Below, one piece after another: positions 48,002-61,700 of a stretch of 64,000 nt of DNA. Source of the DNA: Brackiella oedipodis DSM 13743. GTDB lineage: Bacteria > Pseudomonadota > Gammaproteobacteria > Burkholderiales > Burkholderiaceae_B. Each line of letters begins with the position of its first letter. The stretch's first letter is position 1. The stretch is taken from assembly GCF_000621025.1 (NCBI RefSeq), contig NZ_JHZJ01000009.1:1-64000 (forward strand), in the 5' to 3' direction. The position numbers and the translations under genes are program-made. The notes under the pieces were generated by a model, which did not search any database, was not told the DNA's origin, and was given only the letters and a program-made list of their open reading frames with translations.

Positions 48002-49024
48002 ATGTCTCAAGAAATTATCGTCGCCGCCATGTATAAATTTGTAGATCTACCTGACTACAAGGATCTGCAGTCGCCTTTGCTGACCTTATGTCAAGAGCAG
48101 GGTATTAAGGGGACGCTATTACTCGCGCGTGAGGGGCTCAATGGCACCGTGGCCGGGTCGCGTCAGGGCATTGATGTCTTGCAGCAATTTCTGCGTGAGG
48201 ATGGTCGCTTCGAAAATATGAGTTACAAAGAGTCTTGGGCCGAGGATAAGCTGCCGTTCCATCGCATGCGTGTGCGTCTCAAAAAAGAAATCGTAACCAT
48301 GGGACAGCCTAATGTTAATGCCCACAATGCGGGTACCTACGTCAAACCCAAAGATTGGAATGCTCTGATTAGTGACCCTGATGTCGTGCTCATAGATACC
48401 CGCAACGATTACGAAATTGATATTGGTACCTTTAAGGGCGCGATCAATCCCAATACTGTCGCCTTCAGAGATTTTCCTGAATGGGTTGAACATCAAAAAC
48501 AAGACGGTGTATTGGCCCCCAATCCAGATGGTTCTCCCAAAAAAGTGGCGATGTTTTGTACGGGTGGCATCCGTTGTGAGAAATCTACCGCCTTCATGAA
48601 AACGCAAGGCTTTGATGAGGTTTATCATCTGCAAGGTGGTATTTTGAAATACCTTGAAGATATGCCAGAGCAAGACAGTCTATGGCAAGGGCAGTGTTTC
48701 GTCTTTGACGAACGCATTTCAGTTGGACATGGCCTGGTTCCCGGCGACTATATCCAATGTCACGCTTGCCGTCATCCGCTCACCCCTGAAGAGACCCAAT
48801 CACCGCACTACGTACGCGGTGAGAGTTGCCCTTATTGCTGGGGGAGCCATACGGAGGAACAGTTGCAACGCTACCGCCAGCGTCAGCTACAAGTTGATTT
48901 AGCCGCTGAACGCCATGAAGATCATATTGGTGCCGATATGACGACAATCACAGAAGAGCGACGCCAGCAAAAAATCGCGGCCAAAGAAAAGGCGCGCGAA
49001 GCCGCAAAAAAATCACAAAAATGA
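48002..49024 (+). CDS. trhO: tRNA uridine(34) hydroxylase TrhO (YceA)
   Basis: Predicted 340 residues. It hydroxylates uridine 34 of some tRNAs, first step to 5-carboxymethoxyuridine. The N-terminal acylphosphatase-like part ([34 protein letters not shown]) precedes a rhodanese domain ([14 protein letters not shown]) with the active Cys in [10 protein letters not shown] (near 186). After it comes a cysteine-rich C-terminal segment (C-H-A-C and CPYCWG) that may bind zinc. The start MSQE is chosen over an ATG 5 codons upstream as it matches the family. Confidence 0.93.
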   Translation: MSQEIIVAAMYKFVDLPDYKDLQSPLLTLCQEQGIKGTLLLAREGLNGTVAGSRQGIDVLQQFLREDGRFENMSYKESWAEDKLPFHRMRVRLKKEIVTMGQPNVNAHNAGTYVKPKDWNALISDPDVVLIDTRNDYEIDIGTFKGAINPNTVAFRDFPEWVEHQKQDGVLAPNPDGSPKKVAMFCTGGIRCEKSTAFMKTQGFDEVYHLQGGILKYLEDMPEQDSLWQGQCFVFDERISVGHGLVPGDYIQCHACRHPLTPEETQSPHYVRGESCPYCWGSHTEEQLQRYRQRQLQVDLAAERHEDHIGADMTTITEERRQQKIAAKEKAREAAKKSQK

Positions 49025-49452
49025 GTGCATTCCCTAAGTGATTTTTTGCATAAAAAGCCTCATAATGGACTCATGCAGGTGAGGAGACGCGCTCTGCATG
49101 AGCAACTTAAGCGATGAGCATAAGTGATAATAGCGATAAGAGCCATAAGAGTTAGTTGAAGTGCTCGTTTGAACTAATAGTTTTTGACTGATAGTTTTAA
49201 GTGTTTTGACTAATTATATTTTTACCGCTTTTTTACTCATCTCATAGTGCTTAGACAATACGTAGATAATAAATAATAACTGCATTCAGCAGTTTATAAA
49301 TAACAAAAACGGTGCAATGACTTTAATGCCATTGCACCGTTTTTTTGCACGCTTCGTTTAGCGTCTTGGAGGTATGTATGGTTACCGCGGATCCACTAAA
49401 GGTATTCATACAAACACGGAGAGCAGTATCCTAAAGCTAAAGCGAGTCGTGT
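49025..49452. other. gene-free spacer between trhO and the smr-like gene
   Basis: No coding frame was recognised in these 428 bases. It holds a perfect 9-bp inverted repeat with a 15-base loop (CTCATGCAG 49070-49078, CTGCATGAG 49094-49102), a TAAG-rich stretch (49107-49155) and a strong bidirectional terminator (49305-49346). The distance of about 280 bases from the trhO stop to the terminator leaves room for a small RNA or a long 3' UTR. Confidence 0.6.
49305..49346. terminator. bidirectional terminator in the trhO-smr spacer
   Basis: AACGGTGCAATG (49308-49319) and CATTGCACCGTT (49330-49341) form a perfect 12-bp stem around a 10-base loop, with TTTTT on the right and AAAA on the left. Confidence 0.9.
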
Positions 49453-50163
49453 TTAAATAGCTGATTCTGTCTTACTAAGCAATACCAGGGTAGCGCCCGC
49501 ACCACCACTATGCTCGGGGGCAGGGATAAAGGCCGCAACCGCAGGGATTTGTTTGAGCCAAGATTGAATCACATTTTTGAGAACGGGTGTTTGGTTTTTG
49601 GATCCATAGCCTTGACCATGGATGATATTGACACAACGCACGTCGTGCTCAATACAGGTATGCATAAAACGATCAAAACGATCGGCAGCTTCGTTTTGTG
49701 TATAGCCATGCAAATCAACAGTTGCCTCAATCATCCATTGACCATTACGAAGCTTGCTTAGCACATCTGCCGCGTGCAAATCACGCACGTAGGTGCCCGC
49801 TTCAAATTGCTGTTGAGCCTGGGCAGGTTGACTGGCGGCCGTGGCAGCTTTGGGTTGCAAAGCGGTTTTATCAAACCAAGGCGCGCCTTCTGCCTGCTCA
49901 CGTTTTTTCTGATAATACTCTGGATGACTTAAAGGTACGGCGTGGCGGTCACGACGGTTGCTGTCTTTAAGTTTAGTGACGCCTTTAAGGGAGGCTCGAA
50001 AGGCGCGTACATCTTCTTCGCTCAGTCTAAATTTAGCGGGTGTAGACGGGGACTGAGAGGGCGAGACCGCGGCTTTGGCTTTGGCGCGCTTTTTTTGAAT
50101 GTTAATGTATTGTTTTTGCAGGTTTTTTAGGTCCTGCAAGCCACCTTTTAGGGAATTAGTCAC
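49453..50163 (-). CDS. Smr-domain (MutS2 C-terminal-like) protein
   Basis: Predicted 236 residues. The start is a GTG directly abutting the trxB stop. Basic N-terminal region (KKRAKAKAAV), then a Smr domain (about 145-225): VDLHGYTQNEAADRFDRFM with the LDxH-type motif, and VNIIHGQGYGSKN, the HGxG motif of endonuclease-like Smr proteins. Similar stand-alone Smr proteins (YdaL type) nick DNA or RNA. Function in this cell is unknown. Confidence 0.88.
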   Translation of the reverse strand: MTNSLKGGLQDLKNLQKQYINIQKKRAKAKAAVSPSQSPSTPAKFRLSEEDVRAFRASLKGVTKLKDSNRRDRHAVPLSHPEYYQKKREQAEGAPWFDKTALQPKAATAASQPAQAQQQFEAGTYVRDLHAADVLSKLRNGQWMIEATVDLHGYTQNEAADRFDRFMHTCIEHDVRCVNIIHGQGYGSKNQTPVLKNVIQSWLKQIPAVAAFIPAPEHSGGAGATLVLLSKTESAI

Positions 50164-51135
<972 letters not shown>

Positions 51136-51156
51136 CTATTATTAACAAACTACAAT

Positions 51157-51162
51157 TATAAT
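51157..51162 (+). promoter_or_regulatory. candidate -10 box of ftsK
   Basis: A perfect TATAAT at 51157-51162 sits just 8 bases before the ATG at 51171, with a weak TTCTAT at the -35 spacing of 17. If used, transcription begins almost at the start codon, giving a nearly leaderless mRNA. The start codon has no clear Shine-Dalgarno sequence. Confidence 0.35.
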
Positions 51163-51170
51163 ATACAGCT

Positions 51171-54110
51171 ATGGCTAAATCTTCAAAAACCAACACCTAC
51201 AATAGTCGCGGCATACGTAAGCATCGCGGCAGTGGTCGTGGTAACACTCGCATAAATACCTCGAATCGCCGCGTCCATGTGGCGTCTCCGACCTATAACA
51301 CGCGTTTAGCAAATATGTTTAACGAAGTGCGCTGGCTACTCTACGCCATTGCGGCGGTTCTGCTCAGCGTGATGTTGTTTACCTGGCATGCAACTGATCC
51401 TGGCTGGGTCAGTACCTCAGGCAATACTGTGGTGCAGAATAAATTAGGCGCCTTTGGCGCTTATCTTTCTGACATTATGCTGTATTTGTTTGGATTTTCA
51501 GCATATTGGTTTGTGATCCTATGTTTGCGACGCATGTATGTAGGCTATCGGCGCATGATGGACAAACTGGTTCTTGAACCGCGTGAGGTGCAAGATAGTA
51601 TTCATTGGCGTGAAGGTCTAGGCTTTATCCTCTTAATGATTGGCTCCTTGGGGATAGAAGCGACCCATCTACGCTTTGTGGGTGTCGAACTCCCAGGCGG
51701 CGGTGGTGGCGCGGGTGGCGTGCTTGGTTTGCAACTGACACGCATGCTCAAACCCTTAGTTGGAGACATCGGCTTTACACTCATTATGGTGGTGTTGTTC
51801 TTTTTGGGTCTCAGTTGGTTTTTAGGCTTTTCTTGGTTACGTTTAGCAGACAATATTGGTGGCTTTATCGAGCAGTTTTTTGCATCGATTTTTGGCTTTT
51901 TTAGTTCACGCCAAGATAGACGTATTGGGGCTGCCGCCAAAGAAGAACGTCAGGAGCATATCAGCTCTCTCAAAAACGAGTTGCCGGATCATCAAACCCA
52001 GCCTTTACAAATTAAACCTGCGATTACTGCCTTCCCAATCTCGGAGGAGGCCGATAACTTGCGGCAACCCGCCTTGTTTAAAAACCCACGTCATCGCAAA
52101 AATGCTATGCCTGGGGCGGCTCCAGAGGGGGTTCAAGCAGACGCCTCGCCAGCTTCGGAGGCTACTGTAGCGCCGCAGGACACAAAAAACGCCGACGCGA
52201 CAACGCCTAAAGTCAATCCAGTGCCAGCCTTTAGTGTTTTTCCACCGGCCACCGGGGCTGAGTCTGATCACACGGCAGCTGCATCCCAGGTCGTATCTGA
52301 GCCACAAATCGTATCTGAGTCTGTTGCAGAGAACAACGCTACTGATTCCGGTGCTGATATTCATGCAGCCAACCAGGACTTGGAGAGCGATCCTGAGGCT
52401 CACAGTACTTTGACTGCAACATCCACAAACACGGTTGCAAGCTCAGTGAGTGAGCATGTAACTGCCCCTAGCGGCGCGATCGCTGAGTCTGTGCCTGCTA
52501 CAAGTACGACGATGACGCCGCCAGCGTCTTCTTCGACGCCCCGCTTTGAGGCTAAACCACAAGCCACACCACCAGCGGTGCAAACCAAAGGACAGGTTGG
52601 CGTCTCAAGTCATGATGATTTTGAGTTGCCGGGGTTAGAGTTATTGGATCCCGCACCTGCCCATCAAGAATCAGTCTCTGATGATTTAATTGAATACAAT
52701 TCCCGCCTGATCGAGAAAAAACTGTCTGATTTTAATGTCAAAGTTCAGGTCAAAATGGCGCAAGCGGGTCCTGTTATTACTCGATATGAGATTGAGCCTG
52801 CCTCTGGGGTGAAGGGTTCACAAATTGTTAATCTGAGCAAAGATTTAGCTCGGGCCTTAAGCTTGATTCGTTTGCGTGTGGTAGAAACCATTCCTGGCAA
52901 GAATCTCATGGGGATTGAGTTACCGAATAAGCGCCGGCAAACCGTTCATTTATCGGAAGTGATCGGCGCTCAAGTCTATCATCAAAACCCTTCGTTGTTA
53001 ACGATGGCGCTAGGTAAGGACATTGCCGGCAATCCTGTGGTCGCAGATCTTGCCAAAATGCCGCATTTATTGGTGGCGGGTACTACTGGTTCAGGTAAAT
53101 CAGTGGGCATCAATGCCATGATTCTATCCTTGATCTACAAGGCCGACCCATCGCAAGTGCGCATGATTTTGATTGACCCTAAAATGCTCGAAATGAGTAT
53201 TTATGAGGGTATCCAACATTTGTTAGCACCTGTTGTCACCGATATGAAGCAGGCAGCCAATGCCCTAAATTGGTGTGTCAATGAAATGGAAAAACGTTAC
53301 AAACTCATGAGTAAAATGGGCGTTCGTAACGTGACAAGCTTCAATAACAAAATTAAAGAAGCCGCCAAAAAAGGCGAGACGATTCCTAATCCATTCTCGT
53401 TGACCCCGGATGAGCCGGAGCCCCTACAGCATTTACCCTTTATTGTGGTGATCATCGATGAGTTAGCCGACTTAATGATGGTTGCGGGCAAAAAAATCGA
53501 GGAATTGATTGCACGTCTTGCCCAAAAAGCGCGTGCTGCAGGGATCCATCTGATTTTGGCGACACAACGCCCAAGTGTAGATGTGATTACTGGCCTGATT
53601 AAAGCCAATATTCCGACACGAATTGCCTTCCAAGTTTCCTCTAAAGTTGATTCACGTACCATTCTCGATCAAATGGGGGCTGAATCCTTACTTGGCATGG
53701 GCGATATGTTGTTTATGCCACCTGGCTCAGGATATCCAGAACGTGTGCATGGCGCCTTTGTTTCCGATGACGAAGTGCATCGTGTGGTGGAATTCCTCAA
53801 AGAACAGGGTGAACCGGATTATATTGATGGTGTGCTTGAGGGTGGTAGTGCCGGTGAAACGGGTGATGGCGTGGGTTCTGTCACAGGGATCACTGACAAT
53901 GAGTCTGACCCGCTCTATGATCAAGCGGTCGAAATTGTGATTCGCACCCGCAAGGCCTCGATTTCTTCAGTCCAAAGGCAGTTGCGCATCGGTTACAACC
54001 GCGCGGCGCGATTATTGGAGCAAATGGAGCAAGCGGGACTAGTGTCACCGATGCAATCGAATAATCAACGAGAGGTCTTAATTCCTGCCGAGAACGCTAC
54101 GCAAGACTAA
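51171..54110 (+). CDS. ftsK: DNA translocase FtsK
   Basis: Predicted 979 residues. It couples cell division and chromosome dimer resolution. About four N-terminal helices (residues 55-230) precede a long Ala/Thr/Ser/Pro linker (about 270-485). The motor domain has Walker [10 protein letters not shown] (near 643-651), Walker [13 protein letters not shown] and the [19 protein letters not shown] segment. The C-terminal gamma winged-helix ([18 protein letters not shown] to [11 protein letters not shown]) recognises KOPS. Leads the ftsK-lolA-rarA-serS run with a terminator between ftsK and lolA. Confidence 0.96.
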   Translation: MAKSSKTNTYNSRGIRKHRGSGRGNTRINTSNRRVHVASPTYNTRLANMFNEVRWLLYAIAAVLLSVMLFTWHATDPGWVSTSGNTVVQNKLGAFGAYLSDIMLYLFGFSAYWFVILCLRRMYVGYRRMMDKLVLEPREVQDSIHWREGLGFILLMIGSLGIEATHLRFVGVELPGGGGGAGGVLGLQLTRMLKPLVGDIGFTLIMVVLFFLGLSWFLGFSWLRLADNIGGFIEQFFASIFGFFSSRQDRRIGAAAKEERQEHISSLKNELPDHQTQPLQIKPAITAFPISEEADNLRQPALFKNPRHRKNAMPGAAPEGVQADASPASEATVAPQDTKNADATTPKVNPVPAFSVFPPATGAESDHTAAASQVVSEPQIVSESVAENNATDSGADIHAANQDLESDPEAHSTLTATSTNTVASSVSEHVTAPSGAIAESVPATSTTMTPPASSSTPRFEAKPQATPPAVQTKGQVGVSSHDDFELPGLELLDPAPAHQESVSDDLIEYNSRLIEKKLSDFNVKVQVKMAQAGPVITRYEIEPASGVKGSQIVNLSKDLARALSLIRLRVVETIPGKNLMGIELPNKRRQTVHLSEVIGAQVYHQNPSLLTMALGKDIAGNPVVADLAKMPHLLVAGTTGSGKSVGINAMILSLIYKADPSQVRMILIDPKMLEMSIYEGIQHLLAPVVTDMKQAANALNWCVNEMEKRYKLMSKMGVRNVTSFNNKIKEAAKKGETIPNPFSLTPDEPEPLQHLPFIVVIIDELADLMMVAGKKIEELIARLAQKARAAGIHLILATQRPSVDVITGLIKANIPTRIAFQVSSKVDSRTILDQMGAESLLGMGDMLFMPPGSGYPERVHGAFVSDDEVHRVVEFLKEQGEPDYIDGVLEGGSAGETGDGVGSVTGITDNESDPLYDQAVEIVIRTRKASISSVQRQLRIGYNRAARLLEQMEQAGLVSPMQSNNQREVLIPAENATQD

Positions 54111-54130
54111 TTGTGTGCAGTATAACCTCA

Positions 54131-54163
54131 CCCCAACTTGCCTAAAGCGGTTGGGGTTTTTTT
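54131..54163 (+). terminator. terminator after ftsK
   Basis: CCCCAAC (54131-54137) pairs with GTTGGGG (54150-54156) around a 12-base loop, followed by TTTTTTT. It is 20 bases after the ftsK stop. Confidence 0.87.
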
Positions 54164-54288
54164 ATAGCACAAATCGTTAAGGTAAGTTCGCTAAGCCAAG
54201 TTGCAGTGCGCTTAGCTTGAAATTTACTGAAGTCACACTATATATAATGGTATAGACAAAAATGATACCGCTCACTTACGGGAGTTTT

Positions 54289-55002
54289 ATGAAAAAAATT
54301 ATCGCACTCACATTAGCGGCTGTTTTGGCGCAACCAGTGTTGGCACAAGATTTTAAGGTCAACTCTGAGATGCTCGATCCGCAACAAGGCTTAGTCACCG
54401 ATTTAGGCAAGGTGGAATTTACACAAATTCCCGATGTCCAGAACAAAAGCGCGGGCGATGCCAAAAAGCAACTCAGCGATTTTGTCAAAAATATCAAATC
54501 CGCGAGTGGCCAATTTGCGCAACAAGGGGGTACGAATCAAGCCAAATCACAATCCGGTAGTTTTGAGTTCAAACGTCCTGGTAAATTTATTTGGCATGTC
54601 AAAAAGCCTTACGAGCAGCAAGTAATTTCTGACGGTAAAACAGTGTATCAATATGACCCCGACCTCAACCAGGTTTCTAAGCGACCTGTGAATCAGGCGG
54701 TAGGGGCCTCACCAGCATCTATTTTATTTGGTTCAAGTACGCTAGATGATTCCTTCAAAGTAGAAGTGCTACCAGAAAAAAACAATATGGTTTGGCTCAG
54801 AGCCACGCCAAAAGTGGCTGATCAGGGCATGGCTTATGTTGATATTGCCTTTGCGAATAATTTGCCAGCGCAGCTTAATATCAAAGATTCCTTTGGCAAT
54901 ATTACACAGATCAAATTGCGCAACCTCAAAAGCAACCACGCTCTACCCGATTTGCATTTCAAATTCAAAGCGCCTGCCGGTGTTGACGCCGTCGATATGT
55001 AA
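54289..55002 (+). CDS. lolA: outer-membrane lipoprotein carrier LolA
   Basis: Predicted 237 residues. The start MKKIIALTLAAVLAQP has GGGAG 7 bases upstream and begins a type I signal peptide cut near residue 19 (VLA-QDF). The mature chaperone carries lipoproteins from LolCDE to the outer membrane; FEFKRPGKFIWHVKKPYEQ and the SILFGSSTLDD segment are LolA hallmarks. Its last base overlaps the first base of the rarA start, giving translational coupling. Lipoproteins in this window include MltD and the two small ones. Confidence 0.94.
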   Translation: MKKIIALTLAAVLAQPVLAQDFKVNSEMLDPQQGLVTDLGKVEFTQIPDVQNKSAGDAKKQLSDFVKNIKSASGQFAQQGGTNQAKSQSGSFEFKRPGKFIWHVKKPYEQQVISDGKTVYQYDPDLNQVSKRPVNQAVGASPASILFGSSTLDDSFKVEVLPEKNNMVWLRATPKVADQGMAYVDIAFANNLPAQLNIKDSFGNITQIKLRNLKSNHALPDLHFKFKAPAGVDAVDM

Positions 55003-56402
55003 TGACAGACGCCTCTCAAAACGATTTATTCGCGAACTCATTTGCCAAGAAAAACGCACCCTTGGCCGAAAGACTACGCCCACGACAGTTAGATGACGTC
55101 GTGGGTCAGTCGCATTTATTGGCCCCAGGTAAGCCCTTGCGTACGGCCTTCGAGTCGGGGCGGCCGCACTCCATGATTTTTTGGGGACCACCAGGGGTCG
55201 GCAAAACCACCTTAGCGCGTTTAATGGCGGATGGTTTTGACGCGGCGTTTATTGCTATTTCTGCAGTGCTTGGTGGCGTGAAAGATATTCGAGAGGCCGT
55301 GACCCAGGCGCAAATTGCCCAGAGCCAAGGGCGCAAAACTATTTTGTTTGTTGATGAGGTGCATCGCTTTAACAAAGCCCAGCAAGATGCCTTTTTGCCC
55401 TATGTAGAAAGTGGTTTATTCACCTTTATCGGCGCCACTACCGAGAATCCCTCGTTTGAGGTGAATTCAGCCCTATTATCGCGGGCTCGCGTCTATGTTT
55501 TGCAGCCCATAGGCGCTGAAGATCTGAAGTGCTTGGCGCAAAGGGCTTTGACCCTGTTTAATCAGGATTTGCAGCTGAGTCCAGCGCTGCAAATGAGCGA
55601 GGGGGCGGTTGAGCAATTAGTGGCCTGGGCTGATGGCGATGCCCGCCGTCTTATCAATACCATTGAAATTGTGTTAGAGGCGGCGCAAACGGCACAACAG
55701 CCCCTCATCGACGAAGCCTGGCTCGAACAATCCTTACCACAAAATTTGCGACGCTTCGACAAGGGCGGCGATGCTTTTTATGACCAGATCAGTGCATTGC
55801 ACAAATCGGTACGCGGTTCAGATCCTGATGCGGCTTTGTACTGGTTCTGTCGTATGCTCGATGGTGGCGCAGATGCGCGATATTTAGCGCGTCGCATCGT
55901 GCGCATGGCCTGGGAAGATATTGGCTTAGCCGATCCTCGAGCCATGCAGATTTCCAATGATGCAGCCAGTACTTACGAGCGCTTAGGCAGTCCCGAAGGT
56001 GAGCTGGCGCTGGCGCAGGCGGTCATTTATTTGGCAATTGCTGCCAAAAGCAATGCTGGGTATATGGCATATAACCAAGCCAAAGCCTTTGTGCGCAAAG
56101 ACCAAAGCCGTGCGGTGCCAATTCATTTGCGCAATGCGCCAACCAAGCTCATGAGTGACTTGGGATACGGCAAACAATATCGTTATGCCCATGATGAGCC
56201 CAATGCCTATGCCGCAGGAGAGAAATACTTTCCCGATGAGCTCCCTGTGCAACGCTGGTATCAACCCGTGCCTAGAGGCCTGGAGATTAAAATTGCCGAA
56301 AAACTCAAGACGCTCAGAGCGTTAGACCAGGAATATCAACGCCAACAGCGCCCGCAGGCACAGAAGCCGAAAAACAATAACAAGCCGACAAACAATGAAT
56401 AA
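55002..56402 (+). CDS. rarA: replication-associated recombination protein RarA (MgsA)
   Basis: Predicted 466 residues. A clamp-loader-like AAA+ ATPase acting at stalled forks. LAERLRPRQLDDVVGQSHLL leads to Walker A GPPGVGKT (62-69); Walker B LFVDEVHRF near 115-123; sensor region GATTENPSFE. The tetramerisation and C-terminal MgsA domain (about 260-420) includes KSVRGSDPDAALYW. TAATG overlap with lolA. The end of the protein is Gln/Pro/Lys/Asn-rich. Confidence 0.95.
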   Translation: MTDASQNDLFANSFAKKNAPLAERLRPRQLDDVVGQSHLLAPGKPLRTAFESGRPHSMIFWGPPGVGKTTLARLMADGFDAAFIAISAVLGGVKDIREAVTQAQIAQSQGRKTILFVDEVHRFNKAQQDAFLPYVESGLFTFIGATTENPSFEVNSALLSRARVYVLQPIGAEDLKCLAQRALTLFNQDLQLSPALQMSEGAVEQLVAWADGDARRLINTIEIVLEAAQTAQQPLIDEAWLEQSLPQNLRRFDKGGDAFYDQISALHKSVRGSDPDAALYWFCRMLDGGADARYLARRIVRMAWEDIGLADPRAMQISNDAASTYERLGSPEGELALAQAVIYLAIAAKSNAGYMAYNQAKAFVRKDQSRAVPIHLRNAPTKLMSDLGYGKQYRYAHDEPNAYAAGEKYFPDELPVQRWYQPVPRGLEIKIAEKLKTLRALDQEYQRQQRPQAQKPKNNNKPTNNE

Positions 56403-57848
<1,446 letters not shown>

Positions 57849-57871
57849 CAATCGATTGACAAGGATAAAAA

Positions 57872-58648
57872 ATGCTATTTGTTTTATCTCCTGCCAAAAA
57901 ACTGGATTATGACTCGGCACTTTCTCAGGATTATGACGCGACCCAACCCTTGATGGTGGAGCCGGCGACAGAACTCATAGCAGTGCTTAAGCAAAAATCA
58001 CCGCAAGAAATCGCTGACTTGATGAAACTTAGCGATAATCTAGCGCAACTCAATTATGAGCGTTACCAAGATTGGCAGCCAGAGTTTAACCAAAGCAATG
58101 CCAGGCAAGCCATTTTGGCCTTTAATGGTGATGTCTACGAAGGCTTACAAGCGAATACATTAAATCAGCAGCAGATGCAATGGGCGCAAGAGCACGTCTT
58201 GACCCTTAGCGGGCTTTATGGCGTGCTTAGACCGCTTGATCTCATGCGTCCTTACCGTCTCGAGATGGGCACCCGTCTAGCCACAGACAAAGGCAAGAAC
58301 CTGTATGAGTTCTGGGGCAGTCATATTGCAGACTATATTAATCAACGCTTGGCCCACCACAAGAGTCAATTTCTGATCAACCTGGCCTCTGAGGAATACT
58401 TTAAGTCGGTTGACCGCAAAACGCTCAAGTACCCTGTGATCACTGTCGTGTTTCAAGAAAAACGCGATGGTAAGTACAAGGTGATAAGTTTTAATGCTAA
58501 AAAAGCACGTGGCTATATGACACGTTTTGCTATTGAGCAAGAGGCACAACGTCCAGAAGACCTCAAGGCCTTTAACACAGAGGGTTATGCGTTTGATGCG
58601 AGTGCCTCTGATGAAGAGACATTCGTGTTTAGGCGCGAGCAGCCTTAG
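57872..58648 (+). CDS. yaaA: peroxide-stress protein YaaA (DUF328)
   Basis: Predicted 258 residues, family length. It lowers intracellular free iron during peroxide stress in E. coli and binds DNA. Starts MLFVLSPAKKLDYDS; conserved blocks include AILAFNGDVYEGL, LSGLYGVLRPLDLMRPYRLEMGT and NLASEEYFKSV, with ISFNAKKARGYMTRF near the end. Followed by a terminator shared with rne. It starts 23 bases after serS, so the two may be co-transcribed. Confidence 0.95.
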   Translation: MLFVLSPAKKLDYDSALSQDYDATQPLMVEPATELIAVLKQKSPQEIADLMKLSDNLAQLNYERYQDWQPEFNQSNARQAILAFNGDVYEGLQANTLNQQQMQWAQEHVLTLSGLYGVLRPLDLMRPYRLEMGTRLATDKGKNLYEFWGSHIADYINQRLAHHKSQFLINLASEEYFKSVDRKTLKYPVITVVFQEKRDGKYKVISFNAKKARGYMTRFAIEQEAQRPEDLKAFNTEGYAFDASASDEETFVFRREQP

Positions 58649-58692
58649 AGTTTCAGAGGTGTCATTGCCATTACCGTGATGACTTACTTTAT

Positions 58693-58732
58693 AAAAAAGG
58701 TCGGTGCCTTATGAAGCACCGACCTTTTTTTT
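58693..58732. terminator. bidirectional terminator between yaaA and rne
   Basis: AAAAAAGGTCGGTGC and GCACCGACCTTTTTT form a long perfect stem with an 8-base loop; A and T runs on the two sides serve both converging genes. Confidence 0.92.
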
Positions 58733-58751
58733 GGCTAAGTGTGCCTGACGC

Positions 58752-61700
58752 CTACGACTTAGTCTCGACCATTTGCAAAGGCTCTGACGCTTGTTGCTCA
58801 GCGACTTTACGTTTGCGACCTAATTTAGGCGCTTGAACAGGGGGCGTGTCTTGCACTAACTCAGCTTTTGTTTGTACCAGTTGTAACTCGGCCTGAGCGG
58901 CAATTTGCTCAAGTGAGTCAGTGCCGTTTGTGCGCTCTGCGTGGCTAGGTGCAGTGGCTTGAGAGGCCGGAGCCGCGTCGTTACCATCTTCTGACTCTTC
59001 AAGACTGGCAATCGACTCGACTGCCGCCGGCTCGATGCGCGGCGCAGGCTCAGCGCTTGCTGCTGCCTGAGTGTCAGGTTGGGCCGCTGAGGTTTGAACC
59101 TCGTCATTGCCCGCCACTGACTCGCCAGCCGCTTTGGCCGTTGCAGCAGGAGCTACTTTCGTAGCGGTCGTGGCTGAGTCATCTGACGCCGTGGCGACTT
59201 GATCCCCGGATACTGTAGCTGCCGTAGAAGAGGATGTCGCCGCGGCCTGATCCGCCTCTGGCGTTTTAGCTTTTGGGGTAGGGCTTGGCGCCCCTTGCTG
59301 TTCCTGAATAGGCTCACTGACCGTTGGCCAAGGCTCACTGACAGCAGCTTCCTCTTGTTGCGCAATTTGCTCAGAGACGCGCTGGTAATTATCATCGCCT
59401 GCGTTTAGCATGACCTCGTTTGGCACAAAGGCAGGTACGCCAGTGTTGGCATTGTCAGAGCGCTCGTTACGATCATTTCTATCGGCGCGACGACCACGAC
59501 GATTACGACGACGGCGAGGGCGATTTTCGGTGTCACCTGTATGGTCGTCATTCTCTGAAGCCGTGGTATCCTCAGGCTTAGCGTCAGCGGCTGAGCTTAA
59601 CGCGGCATTGTCTGCTGCAGCTGGCACGTCGGTAGCAGCTGTCTGCTTGGCTTGGGCCTCATTGACCTTGGCTTGCTGTGCGTTGTCTGCGCCTGCTTGA
59701 GCTGTTTGATCCACTGATTCCGCTTTTGTAGACTCTACGTCCCGCTCAGTTGCCTGATCTTCTCTCTGTGGCGCGCGAATCGATGCTTTAAAGCCTTTAG
59801 GGATCTGCGGTGCAGTAGTTTCTTTAGCTGCACGTTGAGTCTTGTCATTAGAGTTTTTATTTTTGCCCTTATTAGATTCATTACTACGCTCTTGTTTGTT
59901 GCGAGCATTGGTTTTTTCAGCCTGCGTATTTTTGGCATTGGCTTTGTTCGCGTTTTTGCCATTATCATTGGCTGGAGCCGTCGAGTTTTCGTCTTTGTTA
60001 GGTCGTTTATCGGCTTGATTTGAGCTATGACGACTACGTTTGTTTTTGCCATCTTGGTTTTGTTCACTCAAGACCTTGTCGTCAGACTTATTCGTTTGAC
60101 CACGTTTACGTGGCGTACGACGTTTGTTAGAGCCCCCATCTTCGGTTTTTTCGAGACGTTCAGCACGGCGTGATTTACCCATGCTATGAGAAGCGTCTTT
60201 TTTGCGTTTATTGTCTTGCTTAGATTGGTTACTAGCACGTCGCTGCGTCTGAGACGATGATGGGCTTTGTGCGCTTTGCTCTGACTCTGGACGATTAGGT
60301 GTATTTTCGGAGAATTTGAACCAACCTAAAACACGTTGAATAAAGCTTGGGTGCAAGCTGACATCGGCATTTTTGCTGTGCGCTTTGACGGCTTGTTTAG
60401 GCGCAGGCTCAGCATGTGTAATGCCTTTGACAATGGCTACTGGTTTACTGCGATTTTCGGTTGTGCTCCTGTCAAAATCGTAGCTCTGCACACCTTCTTG
60501 GGTTTCGACCAAATCAACGCTGGAAATTTGCTCATCTAAGCGGCTGTCATCATAACGAATACGTTCGATATGATGATGCGGTGTATCCAAGTTGCGGTTT
60601 GGAATCAGCATGACATGGACTTTCATGCGAGCTTCGAGTTTGACGATATCGGTGCGTTTCTCGTTGAGTAAGAAGGTGGCCACATCAACCGGTACTTGCA
60701 CGTGCAAGGCCGCGGTGTTGTCTTTCATGGCTTCTTCTTGTAGTAAACGCAAGATATTGAGCGCGCTCGATTCTACATCACGAATCACGCCTGTGCCATT
60801 ACAACGTGGGCAAGTAATGTGTGAACCTTCATTGAGTGAAGGGCGTAGACGTTGGCGTGACAACTCCATAAGACCAAAACGTGAAATCTTGCCCATTTGG
60901 ACGCGGGCACGATCTACTTTGAGAGATTCGCGAAGTTTTTGCTCGACTTGGCGTTGGTTTTTGTTGTCATTCATATCGATAAAATCGATGACAATCAGCC
61001 CCCCTAAATCGCGCAAGCGCAGTTGGCGAGCGACTTCTTCAGCGGCTTCTAAATTTGTCTTAAGCGCGGTTTCTTCGATGTCGGTACCACGAGTCGAACG
61101 CGCAGAGTTAACATCGACGGCGACTAAAGCTTCTGTGTGGTCAATGACAATGGCACCACCCGAAGGTAATTGCACGGTGCGAGAATAGGCCGTTTCAATC
61201 TGATGCTCAATTTGAAAACGTGAAAAGAGTGGCACCGCATCTTGATAGCGTTTAACGCGAGGCAGGTTGTCTGGCATCACGTCTTGCATAAAAGCCCGTG
61301 CTTGCGAGGTGATGTCATCAGTATCGATTAGAATTTCGGCAATATCGGGAGAAAAGTAGTCGCGAATCGCGCGAATGACGAGACTGGATTCTTGATAAAT
61401 CAAGACGGGGGCTGGATATTGAGAAGCCGCTTTATCGATTGCCGCCCAGAGCTGTTGTAAATATTTTAGGTCCCAATCCAACTCTTCGACACTACGACCA
61501 ATGCCCGCCGTGCGCGCAATAATACTCATGCCTTGAGGCAGAGATAATTGGTCCATAGCTTCGCGTAATTCTTGACGATCTTCACCCTCAATTCGGCGAG
61601 AAATACCACCACCGCGTGGGTTGTTGGGCATAAGCACTAAATAGCGACCCGCCAAAGAAATATAGGTAGTGAGTGCCGCGCCTTTGTTGCCACGTTCCTC

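Noticed and set aside
48119-48673. 184-codon frame antisense to trhO
   Set aside because: It lies fully inside the rhodanese gene and has no start signal.
60592-61188. 198-codon frame antisense to rne
   Set aside because: It is the mirror of a strongly conserved RNase E catalytic region; codon pattern and length are explained by the sense gene.
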